A model generated the notes under the pieces. That model did no database searches, was not told where the DNA came from, and saw only the letters and a program-made list of their open reading frames with translations. A DNA stretch of 15,454 nucleotides, from NCBI GenBank assembly GCA_900539345.1, contig UQBS01000063.1, positions 1-15,454 of the forward strand, read 5' to 3'. Origin of the DNA: an uncultured Coriobacteriaceae bacterium (GTDB lineage: Bacteria > Actinomycetota > Coriobacteriia > Coriobacteriales > UMGS124). Shown here piece by piece: positions 1 through 5,027 of the stretch; positions within the stretch are counted from its first letter, which is position 1, and each line of letters opens with the position of its first letter. Position numbers and translations under genes: made by a program.

Positions 1-85
1 AAGTTGGGTTGATCCTGTTGTGCGGCGACGGCTGTGCCGGCGAGGCTGAGGTTAGCAGGAGGGTGTAGAGGCAAGTTGGGTTGAT
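1..85. repeat. Short direct repeat AAGTTGGGTTGAT, two copies
   Basis: The 13-mer AAGTTGGGTTGAT occurs at 1-13 and again at 73-85. The sequence between them (about 14-62) has a GGCGAGG...CTG...AGCAGGAGGGT core that loosely resembles the 3' half of the palindromic repeats at 1018-2785, so this may be a diverged relative. The left end is cut by the window, so its extent is unknown. No gene is visible in 1-346 apart from this repeat and the inverted-repeat element that follows. Confidence 0.35.
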
Positions 86-111
86 TCCCCGGCAGGACCT
101 CTTAGGTATCG

Positions 112-303
112 CCGCAAAAACGGGGTTCTCCAGCCGCAGAAAAGCAAGTTGCTTCGCGTTGAACGTGCGCCTCAATGGATGCACAAATCAGCCAAAAACG
201 AAATGCCTGCTCAGAATGGGTGCTTTGCTTGGCACCGGGCAATTGCGCGTTCACGGTCGTCTCATTTGGCCGAACGCGTGGCTGGAGAACCCCATTTTTG
301 CGG
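112..303. repeat. MITE-like inverted-repeat element (26-bp arms, 140-bp interior)
   Basis: The arm at 112-137 (CCGCAAAAACGGGG then TTCTCCAGCCGC) is matched in reverse complement by 278-303, with 24 of 26 positions identical. The 140-bp interior has no convincing gene, only short overlapping ORFs in several frames. It contains a perfect 13-nt palindrome, AAGCAAGTTGCTT (about 142-154). I see no target-site duplication flanking the arms. Non-coding interior, terminal inverted arms and intergenic position fit a miniature inverted-repeat element or a structured intergenic repeat. No transposase is nearby and the family is not recognised. Confidence 0.5.
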
Positions 304-312
304 AAACATCTC

Positions 313-339
313 TTGATTTTCACGCGCGCCGCTTACAAT
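313..339 (+). promoter_or_regulatory. Candidate sigma-70-type promoter for the nitroreductase gene
   Basis: TTGATT at 313-318 and TACAAT at 334-339 resemble -35 and -10 boxes, separated by 15 bases (16 if CTTGAT is used), slightly shorter than ideal. A start point near 346 would give a leader of about 58 bases before the ATG at 404. The promoter lies just outside the right arm of the 112-303 element. Confidence 0.45.
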
Positions 340-403
340 TGCCGCCATGCAAGTGGATTCGGCCGCCATGGCCGCCGATGAGACGCGAAAGGACCGAGCA
401 ACT

Positions 404-934
404 ATGAACGCTGACGCCTATCTTGACCTGCTTCGTGCCCGCTATTCCGTGCGTGCATTTACCGATGAGCAGCTGACTGAGGGAGAACTCGCCGCCATTC
501 TCGAGGCCGGCCGTCTTTCGCCCACGGCATGCAACAACCAGCCCGTTCGCATCTGCGTCGTGCAGAGTGCCGAAGGCCTTGCCAAGGTGGACGAGTGCTC
601 GAAGTGCCGCTATGGTGCGCCCACCGCGCTCATTGTCGCATTTGACAAGAACGCTTCAGCTAAGGGCGTGGGCTGCGAGTCGGGCGATTTCGGCACCATC
701 GACGCCTCCATCGTGCTCACCAACATGGCAAACGCCGCCGCAGCCCTTGGTCTGGGTAGTTGCTGGGTTGGTGCCTACGACCCCCAGGCCGTGCGTGCCC
801 GTTTCAACGTTCCGGCCGACTATGAGCTGGTAGACATGCTCATGCTGGGCCACCCCACCCCCGAGTGCACTCCCAGCCCCCGCCACGCCGACCGCTTCCC
901 CCTCACCCAAACCGTGAGCCACGAAGCTTTCTAA
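404..934 (+). CDS. Nitroreductase family protein (FMN-dependent)
   Basis: This 176-aa protein is a compact nitroreductase-fold flavoprotein, a family that uses FMN and NAD(P)H to reduce nitro compounds, quinones or similar acceptors in the cytoplasm. Visible signatures are RARYSVRAF (residues 11-19) and SPTACNNQPVR (39-49), the usual FMN-contacting segments. The GLGSCWVGAY segment (about 116-125) and a C-terminal LGHPTP (148-153) are also typical of the family. The length matches short nitroreductases. The ATG at 404 is preferred over the in-frame ATG at 347 because GAAAGGA lies 10 bases before it and family similarity starts there. The substrate cannot be read from the sequence. It appears monocistronic, since no gene follows on this strand for about 170 bases and a palindromic repeat lies downstream. 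Confidence 0.9.
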   Translation: MNADAYLDLLRARYSVRAFTDEQLTEGELAAILEAGRLSPTACNNQPVRICVVQSAEGLAKVDECSKCRYGAPTALIVAFDKNASAKGVGCESGDFGTIDASIVLTNMANAAAALGLGSCWVGAYDPQAVRARFNVPADYELVDMLMLGHPTPECTPSPRHADRFPLTQTVSHEAF

Positions 935-1017
935 TCCACGGCCTGGTTGGTCTGAACGGCCTACGGTGACGTAGCCCCCGAGTGCGACTCCGCATCCCTT
1001 TGCCCTTCGCCCCCCAA

Positions 1018-1105
1018 CAGCCTGACCCGTCGCCGCAAACGCGCAGGGAACGAAAAGACCCTCCTGGCGCAGTTCCGCAGCCGCCGAAGGCGGCGAGGAC
1101 TGTCT
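1018..1105 (+). repeat. Palindromic intergenic repeat, copy A (3' arm missing)
   Basis: This copy begins with CAGCCTGACCCGTCGCCG and has the 5' arm GGGAACGAAAAGACCCTCC at about 1046-1064. The shared core follows, including the GCCGCC-GAA-GGCGGC hairpin (about 1080-1094). The copy stops after GAGGACTGTCT, and the expected GAGCACAGGAGGG 3' arm is absent. The next bases are the remnant of a DUF4160 gene, so the element is truncated at a rearrangement point. Confidence 0.8.
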
Positions 1106-1107
1106 AG

Positions 1108-1218
1108 CAGCTCAAGATGCTTCTTGGTTGGGCGGCCCTCCATCAAGACAAGCTCCTTGAGAACTGGGCCCTCGCTGAGAAGAACCAGGAGCTCTTTCCA
1201 ATTGATCCTCTTCGTTAG
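1108..1218 (+). pseudogene. 5'-truncated DUF4160 protein gene (C-terminal remnant)
   Basis: The frame ending TAG at 1216-1218 encodes 36 residues, QLKMLLGWAALHQDK followed by LLENWALAEKNQELFPIDPLR. This is the usual C-terminal end of DUF4160 proteins, in which a helix of the type K-L-x-x-A-W-x-x-x-H-x-D-E-L precedes N-W and a final I-x-P-L. The N-terminal two thirds are gone and an in-frame TAG lies at 1105-1107. The left edge is the truncation point of repeat copy A. An intact DUF2442 gene follows 17 bases later, and that DUF4160-DUF2442 order is a common pairing. It is therefore a broken first gene of a two-gene unit rather than a new small gene. A protein from the ATG at 1117 cannot be excluded, but I see no good ribosome site for it. 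Confidence 0.7.
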
Positions 1219-1235
1219 GTTTGGGGGTGTTTGTC

Positions 1236-1583
1236 ATGCAGCATGACGTGACGTTTTATACCAAACGTGGATTCGACTATAAGACGGCTGAGTATTTTGC
1301 CTCGGGGCGTCGCAAGGCGACGGCGGTTAAGCCTTTGCCGGATAAGTCGCTCCTCGTCACGTTTGATAACGGTGAGATGAGATTCTACGACATGACACCG
1401 CTGATATGTCCCGGCACGGTCTTTGCTTTTCTTGCAGACGAGGGCGCGTTCGAGCGTGCATACATTGATGAGAATCACGACATTGCCTGGGATATTGACC
1501 CTCAAGTCGACAGTGCGGTTGTTTGGAACAACAAGGTGGACATTAGCGCCGATACTTGCTATCTAGAAGGCAAAGTCGCTTAA
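1236..1583 (+). CDS. DUF2442 domain-containing small protein
   Basis: This 115-aa protein has the DUF2442 pattern: a short beta-rich domain with V-x-P-L-P-D-x-x-L-L-V-T-F-D-N-G-E-M-R-F-Y-D-M-T-P-L in the middle and the ending V-V-W-N-N-K-V-D-I-S-A-D-T-C-Y, where family members usually have W-x-x-x-x-D-I-x-x-D-x-L-Y. The molecular function of the family is unknown. Members often sit next to DUF4160 genes, as here, where a DUF4160 remnant ends 17 bases upstream. The ATG at 1236 is chosen because GGGGG (1223-1227) lies 8 bases before it, rather than the TTG at 1221, which overlaps that site. The N-terminal ~25 residues (F-Y-T-K-R-G-F-D-Y) extend beyond the core domain. A toxin-antitoxin-like role is possible from the pairing but is only inference. 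Confidence 0.75.
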   Translation: MQHDVTFYTKRGFDYKTAEYFASGRRKATAVKPLPDKSLLVTFDNGEMRFYDMTPLICPGTVFAFLADEGAFERAYIDENHDIAWDIDPQVDSAVVWNNKVDISADTCYLEGKVA

Positions 1584-1591
1584 CGTTCAAA

Positions 1592-1722
1592 CAGCCTGAC
1601 CCGTCGCCGTAACCGTGCGGGGAACGAAAGGACCCTCCTGGCGCAGTTCCGCAGCCGCCGAAGACGGCGAGGGCTGCCTGAGCACAGGAGGGTCCTTTCG
1701 TTCCTATGGGAGACTTACGAGC
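1592..1722 (+). repeat. Palindromic intergenic repeat, copy B (complete)
   Basis: The outer arms at 1621-1640 and 1685-1704 are perfectly complementary over 20 bp (GGAACGAAAGGACCCTCCTG with its reverse complement). They enclose a core with GCAGCCGCCGAAGACGGCG. The left flank is CAGCCTGACCCGTCGCCG and the right flank is TATGGGAGACTTACGAGC. The copy begins 8 bases after the DUF2442 stop codon. Either strand would give a long GC-rich hairpin followed by TCCTTTCG, so it could act as a bidirectional terminator. Core changes relative to the other copies (GGGCTGC for GGACTGT) largely keep pairing with the upstream GCAGT. Confidence 0.85.
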
Positions 1723-1836
1723 AACTCAGCCTCTCTGCCCGTGCCTTGCTGTTTTGCTCTCGAAGAAGCTGCGATTTGCGGTCATGGGTTATACTCGGCC
1801 ATGTTTAGGGAAAGCAAAGTCCTCAGGAGGTAAGAC

Positions 1837-2109
1837 ATGGCTTATCCGTTCATGACGTTACCCGATGGGACGGAAATTACGCATTCAGAGGCACATCCCG
1901 ACGGCACATGTTACGTCTATGTGGAAAAGCCCGATAAAGAGGACTGCTTCCATAGTGGGAGATGCACTATTCCTGGGTATCGTTGGGATAATGTCGAAGG
2001 TTTTACGCTTCCCGAACTTGAACGCTATGAAGAGATAATCCGCTCCACTGCCCACTTGATTTTGGAATTCTCTCGTGAGGGAGGGTTCGCGCATGCCTCA
2101 GGTCTTTAG
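1837..2109 (+). CDS. Conserved small protein of unknown function, partner of DUF4160
   Basis: The protein has 90 residues, starting MAYPFMTLPDGTEITHSE, and is acidic and soluble, with no signal or membrane segment. I recognise the type only as a conserved hypothetical protein found beside DUF4160 genes. Recurrent features are the PDGTEI/THSE start, V-Y-V-E-K-P-D, two cysteines in D-C-F-H-S-G-R-C, Y-R-W-D-N-V-E-G-F, and a C-terminal helix (E-R-Y-E-E-I-I-R-S-T-A-H-L-I). No function can be assigned. The start is secure: AGGAGG at 1825-1830 lies 6 bases before the ATG. The last 17 bases overlap the next gene, so the two are translationally coupled. A TATACT (1790-1795) could be a -10 box, but no convincing -35 lies at the right distance. 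Confidence 0.75.
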   Translation: MAYPFMTLPDGTEITHSEAHPDGTCYVYVEKPDKEDCFHSGRCTIPGYRWDNVEGFTLPELERYEEIIRSTAHLILEFSREGGFAHASGL

Positions 2110-2371
2110 AGTTGGGCCTTACTGGATTTTCTTTTGGTCGAATGAGGGCTGCTCGGTTGAGCCTGTTCACTTCCATATTGCAGAAGGTGGTCCAACGGCG
2201 AATGCAACGAAGGTGTGGGTGACCTCGGCGGGCAAGTGTTTGCTTGCAAACAACAACTCAAGCATTCCTGAGCGTGCCTTACGCAACGTCATTCGAGTTG
2301 CCGAGGCCCGAAGCGCCGAGATTGTTGCCCAATGGGAAGACTGGTTCGGCCCTGCGAAGTTTTACCTCTAA
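2093..2371 (+). CDS. DUF4160 domain-containing small protein (intact)
   Basis: This 92-aa protein begins MPQVFRVGPYWIFFWSNEG, the characteristic opening of DUF4160 (P-x-V-F-R-x-x-x-Y-x-I-F-F-W-S-N-E). It continues with P-V-H-F-H-I-A-E-G, A-T-K-V-W-V-T, L-A-N-N-N-S-x-I-P and a C-terminal helix ending W-x-D-W-F-G-x-x-K-F-Y. The family function is not established. The start at 2093 is preferred over the upstream GTG at 2075 because GAGGGAGGG (2077-2085) ends 7 bases before it and family similarity begins with MPQVF. It overlaps the end of the preceding 90-aa gene by 17 bases, which implies a two-gene operon. Palindromic repeat copies C and D lie downstream. This DUF4160 differs in sequence from the one represented by the remnant at 1108-1218. 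Confidence 0.85.
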   Translation: MPQVFRVGPYWIFFWSNEGCSVEPVHFHIAEGGPTANATKVWVTSAGKCLLANNNSSIPERALRNVIRVAEARSAEIVAQWEDWFGPAKFYL

Positions 2372-2428
2372 CGGTTTTCTCGATTGAGTGTTCCTGTTAA
2401 CCGTGCTGGCATCTGTACAGCGTGCTTC

Positions 2429-2478
2429 CGGACGCTTTGAAGGAATCTCTGAAGCGGGTGAGCAAAACAAAGCGTCCG
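2429..2478. repeat. Perfect 11-bp inverted repeat with 28-base loop
   Basis: CGGACGCTTTG at 2429-2439 is exactly complementary to CAAAGCGTCCG at 2468-2478. It lies in the non-coding stretch after the DUF4160 gene and before repeat copy C. It has no U-tract directly after it (the following bases are TGTCTCTG), so it is a poor classical terminator. It may be a second, unrelated structured intergenic element or a protein-binding dyad. Confidence 0.45.
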
Positions 2479-2509
2479 TGTCTCTGTGGATTGAACCTGC
2501 TTGTGTCCA

Positions 2510-2640
2510 ATAACTTAACTTGTTGCCATAACCACGCAGGGAACGAAAGGACCCTCCTGGCGCAGTTCCGCAGCCGCCGAAGGCGGCGAGGACTGTCTGA
2601 GCACAGGAGGGTCCTTTTCGTTCCCATGGAAGACTTGCGA
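2510..2640 (+). repeat. Palindromic intergenic repeat, copy C
   Basis: The arms at 2539-2559 (GGGAACGAAAGGACCCTCCTG in two blocks) and 2604-2625 are complementary except for one extra T in the right arm (TCCTTTTCG). The core GCAGCCGCCGAAGGCGGCGAG is the same as in copies A and D. The right flank, CATGGAAGACTTGCGAGC, matches that of copy B. The right arm supplies a U-rich TCCTTTTCGTT after the inner stem, compatible with intrinsic termination after the DUF4160 operon. Confidence 0.85.
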
Positions 2641-2671
2641 GCCGCCCGGCCGCCCTTTGCCCTTGGCACCC

Positions 2672-2800
2672 ACGGCCTGACCCGTATGTCCGGCGCGCAA
2701 GGTGACAGAAAACCCTCCTGGCGCAGTTCCGCAGCCGCCGAAGGCGGCGAGGACTGTCTGAGCACAGGAGGGTTTATCTGTCACCTATGGGAGACGCCCG
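2672..2800 (+). repeat. Palindromic intergenic repeat, copy D (alternative arm sequence)
   Basis: The core is identical to copy C, but the outer arms are different: GGTGACAGAAAACCCTCCTG at 2701-2720 pairs with CAGGAGGG...CTGTCACC at 2765-2785. GGTGACAG replaces GGAACGAAAGG on the left, and the right arm has changed to match. The flanks again read CGGCCTGACCCGT on the left and CTATGGGAGAC on the right. The copy sits about 150 bases before ridA, in the same orientation as copies A-C. Confidence 0.85.
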
Positions 2801-2878
2801 GCCCTACTCAGCCTCTGCGTCGAAGCCTTGGAGATGCTGGGCGTGTCGGCCAGTGTTGGGCGCTAGCGCCTACGGTTT

Positions 2879-2887
2879 TGCTATCCT
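2879..2887 (+). promoter_or_regulatory. Possible extended -10 promoter element for ridA
   Basis: TGCTATCCT at 2879-2887 fits the TGnTATAAT extended -10 form with two mismatches in the hexamer. The best -35-like hexamer, TTGGGC at 2856-2861, is 20 bases away, longer than usual. The ridA ATG is 46 bases downstream. This is a weak prediction. Confidence 0.3.
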
Positions 2888-2932
2888 CGTCTTTCGTACG
2901 TTTTCACCTCGCGCAACCATCGGAGGTTCATC

Positions 2933-3307
2933 ATGCTTGAAGTCATCCACACCGATAAGGGTCCTGCGGCCATCGGTCCCTACTCCCAGGCCATCAAGGC
3001 CAGCGGCTTCGTGTACGTGAGCGGTCAGCTGCCCTTCGTGCCTGAGACCGGCGAGCTGCTTGAGGGCACGGTTGCGCAGAAGTGCGCCCAGGCCGCCAAG
3101 AACATCGCCGCCATCCTCGAGGCTGCGGGCAGCGGCATGGACAAGGTCGTCAAGACCACCGTCTTCCTCACCGACCTGGCCGACTTTGCCGAGGTCAACG
3201 CCGAGTATGCCAAGCACTTCGTCTCCAACCCCGCACGCGAGTGCGTGCAGGTGGCCGCCCTGCCTAAGGGCAGCGTCCTGGAGATCTCGGTCATCGCCGA
3301 GGCCTAA
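2933..3307 (+). CDS. ridA: RidA family enamine/imine deaminase
   Basis: This 124-aa protein is a full-length RidA (YjgF/YER057c/UK114) member. The family hydrolyses 2-aminoacrylate and related enamine/imine intermediates released by serine/threonine dehydratases, giving pyruvate or 2-oxobutanoate plus ammonia and protecting PLP enzymes. Visible signatures are GPYSQA (15-20), VYVSGQLPF (27-35), the substrate-carboxylate arginine in NPARECVQVAALPKG (R102) and the C-terminal EISVIA (117-122). All key positions of the deaminating subgroup appear present. The start is secured by GGAGG at 2922-2926, 6 bases before the ATG. The protein should be a cytoplasmic trimer. A serine dehydratase, a producer of its substrate, is encoded about 1.7 kb away on the opposite strand. 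Confidence 0.93.
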   Translation: MLEVIHTDKGPAAIGPYSQAIKASGFVYVSGQLPFVPETGELLEGTVAQKCAQAAKNIAAILEAAGSGMDKVVKTTVFLTDLADFAEVNAEYAKHFVSNPARECVQVAALPKGSVLEISVIAEA

Positions 3308-3320
3308 CGTTTTCTAGAAC

Positions 3321-3396
3321 ATCGCCGTGGCTTGGAGCGCCGCGAGGGTCCGTGCACTCTGGTGCACCTTGTCCTCACGCCCCTCGCCACGGCGAT
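3321..3396 (+). promoter_or_regulatory. Three-tier hairpin in the ridA-antiporter gap (structured leader candidate)
   Basis: ATCGCCGTGGC (3321-3331) pairs perfectly with GCCACGGCGAT (3386-3396). Inside it GAGGG (3344-3348) can pair with CCCTC (3381-3385), which directly abuts the outer arm. GTGCAC (3352-3357) can pair with GTGCAC (3362-3367) around a TCTG loop. No U-run follows the outer stem, so it is not a typical terminator. It lies in the 5' leader of the antiporter gene. No known riboswitch consensus was recognised. Confidence 0.4.
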
Positions 3397-3454
3397 TCTC
3401 ATATCTCGAACTCCCGTTTTTCAAGGTGCCTCTTGGGGCCTGGTTTGGACAACG

Positions 3455-5020
3455 ATGTCTGTAGATCTGCTCTCCTTGGTCATCATCGTGCTCGTGTCGG
3501 CGCTCGTGCCCATTCTGGCGCGTGCCATCCCCGGCCGCATTGTGCCCGAAACGGTGTTTTTGCTGCTGGCGGGCGCACTTCTCGGCCCCCACATGGCAAA
3601 CGCCATTGCAGTCGATCAGACGATCTCGTTCATTTCCGAACTGGGCCTGGCCTTTCTTTTCCTGCTTGCAGGCTTTGAAATCGACCCCAAGTCCATCGTG
3701 GGCACCCAGGGCCGCCACGGCCTTGCCACCTGGCTCGTGTCGTTTGGCCTGGCAGCTGCCTTCATTTACGTGAGCGACATCGCCGAGCTCAACAGCATCG
3801 AGGGCGTTGCCATCGCCATCATTCTCACCACCACCGCCTTGGGCACGCTGCTGCCCATCATGGCCGAGCGCGGACTTATGGGCACGCGCGTGGGCGACTC
3901 GATTCTGGCGTATGGCACGTGGGGCGAGCTGGGTCCCGTTGTCGCCATGGCGCTGCTGCTCACGACGCGCGCCAAGGTTGCGAGCGTGGGGATCCTCATC
4001 GGGCTCGTGGTGCTCTGCGTTCTCATCGCCGCCTTCACCAAGGGCGTGCGTCGCTTCAGCGGCAAGATCTATTCTTGGGTGATGGAGGGCGCTCAAACCA
4101 CCTCGCAGACCTACGTGCGTTTCACAGTGCTGCTGCTTGTTGCCCTGCTCACCTTTGCCGAAATGTTCCAGCTCGACCTCGTCCTGGGCGCATTCGCGGC
4201 CGGCTTCGTGCTGCACTACCTCGTGCCCGAGGACAACGACACGCTCGAGCCCAAGCTCATGGGCATGGCACACGGTTTCTTTATCCCGCTGTTTTTCGTG
4301 GTGTCCGGAGCAAAAATCGACCTCACGGCCATCGCGCTGAGCCCCCTGCTGCTCGTGGGATTCATCTTTATGCTGCTCGTCATCAGGGCACTGCCTATTT
4401 TCATTTCGCTTTCGATGGCTAAGGGCACGCGCGACATGGCCGGCGGCAGCCGCGCCTCCGTGTCCATCTACTGCACCACGGCGCTGCCGATTATCGTTGC
4501 TGTCACGTCCGTTGCCGTTCAGGCAGGCGCCATGACCGAGGAGATCGCCTCCGTCCTCATGGCTGCCGGCGCCGTGACGGTGCTCGTGATGCCGCTTGTC
4601 GCCATGCTGTGCCAGCGCATCGCCGACATGCACCTCGTTGACGCGGCCAAGGAGGCGGGCGCCGCTCCGGCCGACGCGCGTCACATCCTGCATGACCACG
4701 TCGTTCTCGGTAAGCTCGTGCACGACATGGAGAAGGCGCAAGGTAGGGCTGCCCTGGGCCACAATGCGGTGGAGGAGGCATACGCCTCGGCTGCCGCGGC
4801 TCGCGAGGAGTATCTCGCAGCTGCCCGCAAGGCCCATGCGGCCCATGCCGAGTGGGTGGCCGAGCGTGCTGGCGCCGAGCGCGAGCGCCTCATCCGCGAC
4901 TATGCCAACGTACGCGCTGCCAGGCGCGACGCGTACGTCGAGGCAATCTCGAAGAAGTCCGACCGGTCTTCTGGCCATGCCAGCGATCAGGCCGCCGATC
5001 GGACTTCCGGCCAGGACTAG
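3455..5020 (+). CDS. Cation:proton antiporter (Na+/H+ exchanger, CPA2-like)
   Basis: This 521-aa membrane protein has about 12 hydrophobic segments over residues 1-390, in the layout of the Na+/H+ exchanger domain. Near the N-terminus PGRIVPETVFLLLAGALLGP (26-45) matches the usual P-x-x-x-G-x-L-L-A-G-x-x-L-G-P motif. LGLAFLFLLAGFEID (63-77) is also typical. Where many CPA2 members carry an acidic D/DD motif, this one has TWGELGPVVAM (155-165), with E158 as the likely ion-linked acid. Residues about 400-521 form a cytoplasmic tail rich in Ala, Glu and Arg, likely coiled coil, ending in a Ser/Asp-rich stretch, with no TrkA-N nucleotide-binding domain. The start at 3455 is chosen because the hydrophobic domain begins there, since upstream codons to a TTG at 3332 cross a hairpin. 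Its ribosome site is weak (TTGGAC). Ion specificity cannot be read. Confidence 0.85.
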   Translation: MSVDLLSLVIIVLVSALVPILARAIPGRIVPETVFLLLAGALLGPHMANAIAVDQTISFISELGLAFLFLLAGFEIDPKSIVGTQGRHGLATWLVSFGLAAAFIYVSDIAELNSIEGVAIAIILTTTALGTLLPIMAERGLMGTRVGDSILAYGTWGELGPVVAMALLLTTRAKVASVGILIGLVVLCVLIAAFTKGVRRFSGKIYSWVMEGAQTTSQTYVRFTVLLLVALLTFAEMFQLDLVLGAFAAGFVLHYLVPEDNDTLEPKLMGMAHGFFIPLFFVVSGAKIDLTAIALSPLLLVGFIFMLLVIRALPIFISLSMAKGTRDMAGGSRASVSIYCTTALPIIVAVTSVAVQAGAMTEEIASVLMAAGAVTVLVMPLVAMLCQRIADMHLVDAAKEAGAAPADARHILHDHVVLGKLVHDMEKAQGRAALGHNAVEEAYASAAAAREEYLAAARKAHAAHAEWVAERAGAERERLIRDYANVRAARRDAYVEAISKKSDRSSGHASDQAADRTSGQD

Positions 5021-5027
5021 CTCGGGC

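Noticed and set aside
81..407. Overlapping open frames on both strands upstream of the nitroreductase
   Set aside because: They cross the inverted-repeat element and the nitroreductase promoter, and have no ribosome site or recognisable domain.
1018..2785. CRISPR array
   Set aside because: The repeats are about 100 bp, palindromic and irregularly spaced with genes between them, and there are no short uniform spacers or cas genes.
2397..2940. Open frames of 60-172 aa on both strands across 2397-2940
   Set aside because: They run through the palindromic repeats, have low-complexity Arg/Ser composition and no ribosome sites. Their apparent similarity to each other comes only from the repeat.
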